Shown: positions 1-5,196 of the stretch, piece after piece | How positions within the stretch are numbered: position 1 is the first letter of the stretch | Layout of the letters: each line of letters starts with the position of its first letter | NCBI GenBank assembly: GCA_021819345.1 | Contig: JAKARG010000238.1 | Coordinates: 1 to 5,410 of the forward strand | Reading direction: 5' to 3' | DNA length: 5,410 nt | DNA from: Actinomycetes bacterium | GTDB taxonomy: Bacteria > Actinomycetota > Acidimicrobiia > Acidimicrobiales > Palsa-688 | The notes under the pieces: generated by a model | The model's input: only the letters and a program-made list of their open reading frames with translations | What the model was told of the DNA's origin: nothing | The model's database searches: none | Position numbers and translations under genes: made by a program

Positions 1-253
1 TCCGATCTCGCTCGTTGGGCCGACGGCCGCTGGCGGTCCCAGTGGCGGCTTGCCAGGCGGCATCGCAGGTGACACAGCGCACTCGCCGGGCGGGGGGGTC
101 GACTTGGACCTGGCGGATCAGCGGATCTGTGCGGGTGAGGTGGTGGGCGCGCACGACCAGGTGGTCCTCGCACACCCCGGCCCCGCAGTCGGCGCACACC
201 GCCACGGCGGGCGCCAGGAGTCGACGGTCTCGGTTGCAGTCCAAGCAGTTCAT
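1..253 (-). CDS. DUF2180-like Cys-rich small protein (partial, C-terminus off window)
   Basis: An ATG start at 253 is preceded by AGGAGA (positions 260-265) with 6 bases of spacing, a strong ribosome binding site. The 84 codons visible contain no stop, so the protein runs off the left edge. It begins MNCLDCNRD and has three CxxC pairs (residues 3/6, 20/23, 60/63), plus Cys28 and His31 in a GVCEDH motif and a His37-His38 pair. This spacing suggests a small zinc-binding treble-clef or ribbon fold. The start, the AVCADCGAGVCEDH core and the late CxxC resemble the DUF2180 family of short archaeal and actinobacterial proteins, recognised from memory rather than a search. The start lies 20 bases after the arsB stop, so it is probably the last visible gene of the ars operon. 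Function is unknown. Metalloid or zinc binding is inference from the cysteines and the neighbourhood. Confidence 0.75.
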   Translation of the reverse strand, partial: MNCLDCNRDRRLLAPAVAVCADCGAGVCEDHLVVRAHHLTRTDPLIRQVQVDPPARRVRCVTCDAAWQAATGTASGRRPNERDR

Positions 254-273
254 TGGCGGTCTCCTGACAGCGT

Positions 274-1608
274 CTAGTGGATGAGGGTGACCCAGCCGGC
301 CAATGCCAGCAGGGTGACGGCGAGGACGGGGGCGGTGAGCACGATGCCTTGCCGGAAGTACTGGGCCCAGCTGATCTTGATGCCTTTGGTCTCGAGCACG
401 TGCAGCCACAGCAAGGTGGCGAGCGAACCGATGGGGGTGAACTTCGGGCCGAGGTCCGCGCCGACGACGTCGGAGAAGACCAGGGCGCGATGAGCGGCGC
501 CGCTCACATGCGCCCCGTGGACCGAGAGCGCGGCGACAAGGGTGGTGGGCATGTTGTTCATCACCGCGGAGAGCCCCGCGGTGGCGAACCCGCCGGCGAA
601 CGTAGCCGGGATCACCCCGGCTCCGGCGGCTGATCGCATCAGGTCCGAGAGGTAGACGGTGAGCCCGGCGTTGAATAGCCCGTAGACCACCAGGTACATC
701 CCGACGGAGAACACCACGATCTTCCACGGCGCTTCGCGCAGCACCTTGGCGCTCGAGAGGGCGTCTGAGCGGGATGCGAGGGCGAGGAACGCCGCCGCTG
801 CGATCGAGGCGGGGATCGAGACCGGAAAGTGCAGCGGCTCGGACAGCAGGTACCCGCCGAGCAGCACGCCAAGCACGACCCAGCCAGCCCGGAACAGCCT
901 GAGGTCGCGGATCGCGCCTTTCGGCGAGCGCAGCTGTCGGGTCTCGTAGCTAGCGGGGATCGAGCGGCGGTAGAAGACGAAGAGCACGGCGACGCTGGCG
1001 GCGAAGGAGACGAGGTCGACCGGAGCCATGGTCGTCGCGTAGGTGACGAAGCCGACATGGAAGAAGTTGGCGCTCACGATGTTCACCAGGTTTGACACCA
1101 CGAGCGGCAGGCTGGTGGTGTCCGCGATGAACCCGGCGGCCATCACGAACGGCAGCGCCTGGCGCCGATCGAAGCCGAGGGCGCGCATCTGCTGGTAGAC
1201 GATGGGGGTGAGGATCAGCGCCGCGCCGTCGTTGGCGAAGAAGGCTGCGACGAGCGCCCCGAGACCGAGGAGGTAGAGCAGCGCCCGCTTCGCGTCGCCC
1301 TTCGCCCGGGCGAGCATGTGCAGCGCCGCCCACTCGAAGAAGCCGATGCGGTCCAGCACGAGAGAGATCACGATCACCGCCACGAAGGTGATGGTGGCGT
1401 TCCAGACGATCCCCCACACCGTGGCCACGTTCGCCAGGTCCACCACCCCGAGCGCCAGGGCGAGCACCGCACCGCCTGCGGCGGACCAGCCGATCGACAG
1501 TCCCTTGGGCTGGGCGATGACCAGGGTCAAGGTGGCGACGAAGATCGCCACCGCGGCGACGGTCAGCCACGCCCCGCCCAGGCTCAGCAAAGCCGCCCTG
1601 CCCACCAC
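274..1608 (-). CDS. arsB: ArsB arsenite/antimonite efflux carrier
   Basis: Inner-membrane carrier exporting As(OH)3 and Sb(OH)3. It can work alone on the proton gradient or with ArsA as an ATP-driven pump. The 444-residue product (E. coli ArsB is 429) is hydrophobic throughout, compatible with the family's 12 membrane segments. It matches remembered ArsB blocks: VIAQPKGLSIGWSA (30-43), GFFEWAALH (89-97), FANDGAALILTPIV (124-137), GFIADTTSLPL (159-169) with SNLVNIVSA (172-180), NNMPTTLVAALS (351-362), and GPKFTPIGSLATLLWLHVL (387-405). It is thus the ArsB type, not Acr3. The GTG start at 1608 is followed by a second GTG. Neither has a well-placed Shine-Dalgarno (AGGG lies 12 bases before the first), while a TTG at 1590 has AGGG 5 bases upstream. 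The exact start is therefore open by up to 6 codons. Reading begins inside the end of the CBS gene (25-base overlap), so coupling is likely. Confidence 0.96.
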   Translation of the reverse strand: MVGRAALLSLGGAWLTVAAVAIFVATLTLVIAQPKGLSIGWSAAGGAVLALALGVVDLANVATVWGIVWNATITFVAVIVISLVLDRIGFFEWAALHMLARAKGDAKRALLYLLGLGALVAAFFANDGAALILTPIVYQQMRALGFDRRQALPFVMAAGFIADTTSLPLVVSNLVNIVSANFFHVGFVTYATTMAPVDLVSFAASVAVLFVFYRRSIPASYETRQLRSPKGAIRDLRLFRAGWVVLGVLLGGYLLSEPLHFPVSIPASIAAAAFLALASRSDALSSAKVLREAPWKIVVFSVGMYLVVYGLFNAGLTVYLSDLMRSAAGAGVIPATFAGGFATAGLSAVMNNMPTTLVAALSVHGAHVSGAAHRALVFSDVVGADLGPKFTPIGSLATLLWLHVLETKGIKISWAQYFRQGIVLTAPVLAVTLLALAGWVTLIH

Positions 1609-2075
1609 GCTTCGAGCAATCCCTGTCGGGTGAGCACCCCGACCAGGTGGCCCTCGTCGTCTACGACGGGGAGCACGCCGGCGTGGTGGTCGGCCATGAC
1701 CTCGGCCGCGTGCTCGCAGCGCGCCGAGATGTGCACGGCGGGCGGGCGGTGGCGCATGACCTCTGAGACGCGCTTCGCCTGGATCACCTGGAGGTGCTTG
1801 GCCTCGCGCCGTCCGCCAGCGAGGGGCCAGAACCGTGCGGTCTCGGCCTCTTGCTCCACCAGTTGCGGGTCCTCGGCCAGCACCAGCAGGTCTTCTTCGT
1901 CCAACAGGCCGACCAGGCGGCCCGAGTCGTCGGTGACGGGCAGGGCGACCAGATCAGCGCCGATCAGCGCTCCGACCGCGTCGCGAAGCCCGTCGCCGGG
2001 GTGGATCGCCACCGGGGGTGGCGTCATCAGCTCGCCCACCGTCACACACGTCACCGGCTCACTCGTCTCGCTCAC
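1584..2075 (-). CDS. Two-CBS-domain protein within the ars operon
   Basis: A 163-residue soluble protein consisting essentially of one CBS pair (Bateman module). The first CBS domain spans about residues 13-67 (VGELMTPPPVAIHPGD, then LVALPVTDDSGRLVGLLDEEDLL). The second spans about 103-158 (VSEVMRHRPPAVHIS, then AGVLPVVDDEGHLVGVLTRQGLL). Both repeats keep the typical LPV..D..G.LVG hallmark. CBS pairs commonly bind adenine nucleotides and regulate a partner. No catalytic domain is attached here. Cysteines are at 10, 120 and 163. The GTG start at 2075 has AGGGAG (2082-2087) 6 bases upstream and overlaps the arsA stop as GTGA. The frame stays open further upstream, but that part runs antiparallel-free inside arsA and is a shadow. 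The stop lies 25 bases inside arsB. Wedged between the pump ATPase and its carrier, it may sense the nucleotide state and adjust the pump. This role is inference. Confidence 0.9.
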   Translation of the reverse strand: MSETSEPVTCVTVGELMTPPPVAIHPGDGLRDAVGALIGADLVALPVTDDSGRLVGLLDEEDLLVLAEDPQLVEQEAETARFWPLAGGRREAKHLQVIQAKRVSEVMRHRPPAVHISARCEHAAEVMADHHAGVLPVVDDEGHLVGVLTRQGLLEAWWAGRLC

Positions 2076-3922
2076 CGGGTGCTCCCTGCGCCGGCCAGCG
2101 CGGCGAGCCGCTCGGCCCCGACGGGGGGCTCGGCCTGCCAGCGGAGGGTCCACACCTGCTCGGCGAGGTGGCGCACCCGCTCGAGCTGGGGGCGTTGCAA
2201 CCCGGCGCGGGCGGCGAGCACCGGATCGGCGGTGCCGGACGGGTCGAGGGTGTTGTTCACCACCCAGCCATAGGGGGTGATCCCGGCCCGGGCGAGGTCG
2301 TCGACCAGGCGGGCGGCCTCGGCCACCGGGGTCGTCTCTGCCAGGGTCACCACGATCACCTTGGTGCGCTTGGGGTCTCGAAGGGCGGGCAGCAGGCCCG
2401 CCACCACCTCGGGCACGACCCCGGTCGAGCGGGCCAGCTCTTTGTGGTAGCTCTGCGTGGCGTCGAGGAGCATCAAGGTATGCCCCGTCGGGGCGGTGTC
2501 CAAGATGACGTGGCGGTCCTTCGCGCCCGCGGCGGTCTGGGCGAACGCTTGGAACACCGCGATCTCCTCGGTGCACGGCGAGCGCAGGTCCTCTTCGAGC
2601 ACCGCCCGGGCGTCGCCGTCGGCGCCTTCGGCGCCGGCGAGGACCTCGGCGCTGTAGCGGGCCACCTCGGCCTCGGGGTCGATCCGTTCCACGCGCAACG
2701 TCTCGGGCAGCCCGGCGCGGAGCGTGGTCGCAAGGTGGGCGGCGGGGTCGGTGGTCGACAGCGTCACCACCTCTCCCCGAGCGGCGAGAGCCACGCCGAG
2801 CGCTGAGGCGATGGTCGTCTTGCCGACCCCGCCCTTGCCCATCACCAGCACCAACGACGGCCCGGAGCGGGCCAGGGCGTCGACCACATCCTCGATGCCG
2901 CCCGGAGGTTCGTCGGCGGCCCCTGGCGCTGCAGCCGGGCGCGAGGTCGGCACCGTTGACCGCTCCGGCCCGCTGGGCTCATCACCGCCCAGGGCGGCAA
3001 GGGCGTCCAGCCCGGTCAGCTCCGAGCCCATCAAGGCCACCCCGAAACGCTCGGCCGGCAGGCCCTCGAGGCTGGCGCAAGCCGCCCAGGCACGTTCCTG
3101 GCGCCCGGCGAACGCGCCAGCCATGCCGTCACCGGGGGCGGGCTCGGCGAGGATCCCGTTGACCACGAGGACCTGGCGGTCAAGGCCGCCCTCGGCCAGC
3201 TCGGCCCCGGTGCAAGCCGCTTCTGTGAGCGCGCCGTCCTCGGGCCGGGTGACCAGGGCCACGGCGGTCCGGGCCGGGTCGCGCAGCGCGGCCAGCGCGG
3301 CGGCGTACTGGGCTCGCTGGCCCTCCAGCGCCGAGAGCGGCCCGAGGCAGCTCACCCCGGCATCGTTGGTCGACAAGAACTCCTCCCACGCCCGGGGCAG
3401 CTCCAACATCCGAAGGGTGTGCCCGGTCGGAGCGGTGTCGAAGATCACGTGGTCCACCCCGCCGGGGACCGCCGGGCCGTCCGCGCCGAGCAGCCGGGTG
3501 AACTCCCCGAACGCGGCCACCTCCACCGTGCACGCCCCCGACAGCTGCTCTTCGATCGCGGACAGCGCCGAGTCGGGCAGCACCCCCCGGTAGGGGCCGA
3601 CCACCGTCTCCCGGTAGGCGGCCGCGGCCGCCAAGGGGTCCAGGTCCGCCACCCACAGCCCGCCCACGCCCTCCACCGGGGTCGGCTCGGACCGCACCGG
3701 TTGGGCGAACACGTCGACCAGGTTCGACGCCGGGTCGGTGCTCACCACCAGCACCCGCCGGCCCGCCCTGGCCAACCCGAGCGCGCTCGCCGCGGCGATA
3801 GTGGTCTTGCCCACCCCACCCTTGCCGGTGAAGAGGACGAAGCGGGTGCCCCAGCCGTCGAAGACCAGCTGCGACAGCCGAGCCAAGCCTCCGTCCACCG
3901 CAGCGCCTGGTGCACAGGTCAT
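2072..3922 (-). CDS. arsA: ArsA arsenite-stimulated pump ATPase
   Basis: Cytosolic ATPase subunit that energises ArsB after receiving As(III)/Sb(III) from ArsD. The 616 residues (E. coli 583) form two homologous halves. A1 has P-loop GKGGVGKTT at 33-41, VSTDPASN at 60-67 and DTAPTGHT at 162-169. A2 has P-loop GKGGVGKTT at 362-370, STTDPAAH at 389-396 and DTAPTGHT at 475-482. The three metalloid-binding cysteines known from E. coli ArsA (113, 172, 422) have clear counterparts: Cys131 (LSGACTVE), Cys192 (GVSCLGPL) and Cys450 (LRSPCTEEIAVF). Both sites therefore look intact. A Pro/Ala-rich linker at about 313-342 joins the halves and is probably what lengthens the protein. The ATG start at 3922 overlaps the arsD stop as ATGA. 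It has only a weak upstream G-run, so translation probably depends on coupling. The frame is open far upstream, but that part reads across arsD and lacks homology. Confidence 0.97.
   Translation of the reverse strand: MTCAPGAAVDGGLARLSQLVFDGWGTRFVLFTGKGGVGKTTIAAASALGLARAGRRVLVVSTDPASNLVDVFAQPVRSEPTPVEGVGGLWVADLDPLAAAAAYRETVVGPYRGVLPDSALSAIEEQLSGACTVEVAAFGEFTRLLGADGPAVPGGVDHVIFDTAPTGHTLRMLELPRAWEEFLSTNDAGVSCLGPLSALEGQRAQYAAALAALRDPARTAVALVTRPEDGALTEAACTGAELAEGGLDRQVLVVNGILAEPAPGDGMAGAFAGRQERAWAACASLEGLPAERFGVALMGSELTGLDALAALGGDEPSGPERSTVPTSRPAAAPGAADEPPGGIEDVVDALARSGPSLVLVMGKGGVGKTTIASALGVALAARGEVVTLSTTDPAAHLATTLRAGLPETLRVERIDPEAEVARYSAEVLAGAEGADGDARAVLEEDLRSPCTEEIAVFQAFAQTAAGAKDRHVILDTAPTGHTLMLLDATQSYHKELARSTGVVPEVVAGLLPALRDPKRTKVIVVTLAETTPVAEAARLVDDLARAGITPYGWVVNNTLDPSGTADPVLAARAGLQRPQLERVRHLAEQVWTLRWQAEPPVGAERLAALAGAGSTR
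2082..2087 (-). promoter_or_regulatory. Ribosome binding site of the CBS-domain gene
   Basis: The minus strand reads AGGGAG inside the last codons of arsA, 6 bases before the GTG at 2075. It fixes the CBS start at the GTGA overlap and argues against reading the longer open frame that continues into arsA. Confidence 0.7.
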
Positions 3923-4302
3923 GAGCAGCACCCCGACCCGGGAGCGCACCCGCCGGTAACGGCGTCCGGCGCCGCCGCCGGCTCGTCGATGGCCTCGATG
4001 ACCTCCGCCAGCTCCTCTCGGCTCGGGTAGCGGCCGTAGGCGAGGACCCGGTCGCCAACCAGCACCGCCGGCAGCGCCCCGTCGCCGAAGGCGGCCAACA
4101 GCCCGGCTACCTTCGCGTCCGAGGCAAAGGCCGCGGGCTCTTGCGCCAGGTTGAACCGAGCGACGCTCGCCCCCCGTCCGGCCAACCAGGCCAAGTCGGC
4201 CGCCGCCTGGGCCAGCGCCGGGTCCACCGACGGCCCGCACACCCCGCTCGCACAACACAACGGCGGGTCGTACACCCGCACCTCAACTCCTGTAACGCTC
4301 AC
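3919..4302 (-). CDS. arsD: ArsD arsenic metallochaperone
   Basis: Cytosolic chaperone that carries As(III) to ArsA and can act as a weak secondary repressor. The thioredoxin-like product is 127 residues from the start chosen (E. coli 120). It shows DPPLCCASGVCG at 12-23, whose Cys16, Cys17 and Cys22 correspond to the essential Cys12/13/18 of E. coli ArsD. ARFNLAQEP and the later LVGDRVLAYGRYPSREEL are also family blocks. The C-terminal tail has Cys119 and Cys125-Cys126, against two vicinal pairs in E. coli. The GTG at 4302 is preferred because GAGGAG (4311-4316) lies 8 bases upstream. The GTG at 4308 is only 2 bases from it. A GTG nine codons into the longest reading (position 4281) has AGGAG 5 bases upstream and would give a shorter N-terminus starting at RVYDPP. 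It is the first gene of the leftward operon and overlaps arsA by ATGA. Confidence 0.94.
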   Translation of the reverse strand: MSVTGVEVRVYDPPLCCASGVCGPSVDPALAQAAADLAWLAGRGASVARFNLAQEPAAFASDAKVAGLLAAFGDGALPAVLVGDRVLAYGRYPSREELAEVIEAIDEPAAAPDAVTGGCAPGSGCCS

Positions 4303-4310
4303 GGTCACCG

Positions 4311-4316
4311 CTCCTC
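4311..4316 (-). promoter_or_regulatory. Ribosome binding site deciding the arsD start
   Basis: The minus strand reads GAGGAG, within a GA-rich run. It lies 8 bases before the GTG at 4302 but only 2 before the GTG at 4308. This favours the inner GTG as the arsD start. Confidence 0.7.
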
Positions 4317-4325
4317 TCTCTCAGT

Positions 4326-4340
4326 CGGGTGACTCACCCG
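4326..4340. repeat. 15-base palindrome in the arsD leader
   Basis: The sequence is CGGGTGA-C-TCACCCG, 7-base perfect arms around one base. In RNA it could fold as a 6-bp stem with a 3-base loop (CGGGTG / CACCCG). It sits between the proposed arsD promoter and the GAGGAG ribosome binding site. It may be a second regulator site or a leader hairpin. The symmetry is seen directly; the function is inferred. Confidence 0.5.
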
Positions 4341-4355
4341 GCATCGACCACTATC

Positions 4356-4384
4356 AATATAACACCCGGGACAGGCAGTATCGA
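4356..4384 (-). promoter_or_regulatory. Candidate sigma-70-type promoter for the arsD operon
   Basis: On the minus strand, TCGATA (4384-4379) is followed after exactly 17 bases by TATATT (4361-4356). These match TTGACA in 4 of 6 and TATAAT in 5 of 6 positions. The predicted start of transcription is near 4349, giving a leader of about 47 bases with the ribosome binding site. The -10 lies in the only AT-rich patch of the region. The -35 overlaps the left arm of the 4380-4395 palindrome, as expected for repression by ArsR. Confidence 0.55.
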
Positions 4385-4395
4385 CAGATGTCGAT
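4380..4395. promoter_or_regulatory. Candidate ArsR operator palindrome
   Basis: A perfect inverted repeat, ATCGACA-GA-TGTCGAT, with 7-base arms around 2 bases. It lies between the divergent arsD and arsR genes, on the -35 of the proposed arsD promoter and just upstream of arsR. A further related half-site, CATCGAC, is at 4342-4348. ArsR/SmtB dimers bind such short inverted repeats, so this is the best operator candidate in the window. Which protein binds it is inference. Confidence 0.6.
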
Positions 4396-4407
4396 GTCTC
4401 ACGGTTG

Positions 4408-4413
4408 TAGGAT
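4408..4413 (+). promoter_or_regulatory. Possible arsR -10 element or ribosome binding site
   Basis: TAGGAT fits the actinobacterial -10 pattern TANNNT and would place transcription start at about 4420, making arsR nearly leaderless from the GTG at 4421. No convincing -35 is present at 17-18 bases. The same bases contain AGGA (4409-4412), 8 bases before that GTG, so they may instead be the ribosome binding site. The two readings cannot be separated by eye. Confidence 0.3.
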
Positions 4414-4420
4414 GGGCGCC

Positions 4421-4786
4421 GTGGCCACGACCGTGCAAAGGCACCGCCCGCCAACCCCAGGCCAAGAGGCGGGGGAGGAGCCCTGCTGGCCGGCGCTGTC
4501 CGAGGCTCCCCTCCGGCGGGCCGACGCCGAGACCCTCGCCGGCGTGCTGCGGGCCATCGCGGACCCGGCCCGGCTCCAGCTGATCAGCCTGATCCAAGCG
4601 GCGAGAGGCGGCGAGGCTTGTGTGTGCGACCTCGTCGCCCCGCTCGGGCTCTCCCAACCGACGGTCAGCCACCACCTCAAAGTGCTCCTCGACGCCGGCC
4701 TCGTCACTCGGTCCCGCCGCGGGTCGTGGGCCTACTACCGCCTCGTACCCGAACGCCTCGCCGCCCTCGCTCAGCTCCTCGCCTGA
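4421..4786 (+). CDS. arsR: ArsR-family metalloid-responsive repressor
   Basis: Dimeric winged-helix repressor of the ArsR/SmtB family that leaves DNA when As(III) or Sb(III) binds cysteines. The 121 residues show LAGVLRAIADPARLQLISLI (39-58), the Cys motif EACVCDL (65-71), the recognition helix SQPTVSHHLKVL (78-89) and the wing GLVTRSRRGSWAYYRL (93-108). Cys67 and Cys69 match the first two of the E. coli CVCDLC ligands. The third is Val72 here, and the only other cysteine is Cys22 in an N-terminal EEPCWPAL segment. The frame is open back to 4151. ATG codons at 4388 and 4394 lie in the operator palindrome, and the one at 4412 has GG directly against it. GTG 4421, with AGGA 8 bases upstream, is the preferred start, though 4412 (124 residues) is possible. 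It is divergent from arsD, and its product probably controls both directions. Confidence 0.94.
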   Translation: MATTVQRHRPPTPGQEAGEEPCWPALSEAPLRRADAETLAGVLRAIADPARLQLISLIQAARGGEACVCDLVAPLGLSQPTVSHHLKVLLDAGLVTRSRRGSWAYYRLVPERLAALAQLLA

Positions 4787-4818
4787 CCGGCGGCCCATCC
4801 AAGACGAGGCCGGGCGGC

Positions 4819-5196
4819 TTAGGAGGCCCAGCCGAGCGCCTCTCGGTCGAAGATGTAGCCGACGCCGCGCACCGTGCGGATATGGGTCGGGTGGTGCGGG
4901 TCGGTCTCGATCTTCTGGCGCAACCGCCGTATGTAGACCTCCAAGGCCTTCCCCACCTCGCGGGGGTTGGTCCACCCCGCGGCCAACAGCTGCTCCCGGT
5001 GGACCACCTGCCCGGCGTGGCCCAAGAGCACCGAGAGCAGCTCGAACTCCTTGGCGGGAAGCGGCATGCACCGCTCACCGACCCGCAGGAGCCGAGCGCC
5101 CAAGTCCAACTCGGTGTCTTGAGCGCGGAGCACCTCAGTGTCGACTCGATGTGGACCGTCCCCGAGCGAGGTCATGGTGGCGACCGCGGCGTTCAC
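4819..5196 (-). CDS. Stand-alone OmpR/PhoB-type winged-helix DNA-binding protein
   Basis: A 125-residue protein carrying the effector (Trans_reg_C) domain of OmpR/PhoB response regulators at about residues 27-120. It shows ELDLGARLLRVGERCMPLPAKEFELLSVLL, split here as strands and first helix, then HREQLLAAGW, the recognition-helix region VGKALEVYIRRLRQKIE, and the wing HIRTVRGVGYIFD. The usual N-terminal receiver domain with its phospho-acceptor Asp is absent. The first 26 residues have no receiver features, and upstream DNA codes for the MFS transporter. The GTG start at 5196 has GGAGG (5203-5207) 6 bases upstream and overlaps the transporter stop as GTGA. An ATG at 5175 lacks such a site. 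It is probably a DNA-binding regulator cotranscribed with the transporter. Its target and signal are unknown, and it converges on arsR without sharing its promoter. Confidence 0.85.
   Translation of the reverse strand: MNAAVATMTSLGDGPHRVDTEVLRAQDTELDLGARLLRVGERCMPLPAKEFELLSVLLGHAGQVVHREQLLAAGWTNPREVGKALEVYIRRLRQKIETDPHHPTHIRTVRGVGYIFDREALGWAS

Noticed and set aside
1318..2280. Long plus-strand open frame (320 codons) antisense to arsB and the CBS gene
   Set aside because: The translation is Arg/Ser/Pro-rich without motifs, typical of antisense frames in GC-rich DNA. The opposite strand carries clear homologues.
2076..2576. Upstream extension of the CBS open frame to 330 residues
   Set aside because: The added part is low-complexity Arg/Gly/Pro sequence read inside arsA in another frame. 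The GTG at 2075 has a good ribosome binding site and the domain begins just after it.
2724..3593. Long plus-strand open frame (289 codons) antisense to arsA
   Set aside because: It is a compositional shadow of the two ATPase halves; its Ser/Ala/Pro-rich product matches nothing recognisable.
3923..4258. Upstream extension of the arsA frame to 728 residues
   Set aside because: It crosses arsD out of frame with no recognisable motif. The ATGA junction and ArsA homology place the start at 3922.
4151..4420. N-terminal extension of arsR to 211 residues
   Set aside because: It would cover the control region and part of arsD, with no homology and no ribosome binding site. ArsR proteins are normally about 100-125 residues.
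4787..4818. Possible bidirectional terminator between the converging arsR and winged-helix genes
   Set aside because: Only a 4-5 bp GGCC/GGCC pairing is visible, with a bulged extension and no T-run on either strand, too weak to call.
4334..5071. Minus-strand open frame (245 codons) spanning arsR and the winged-helix gene
   Set aside because: It reads antisense to arsR and out of frame with the winged-helix gene, and gives no family motif.
5173..5175. ATG at 5175 as the winged-helix start
   Set aside because: It has no ribosome binding site, whereas GTG 5196 has GGAGG at 6 bases and the GTGA overlap.
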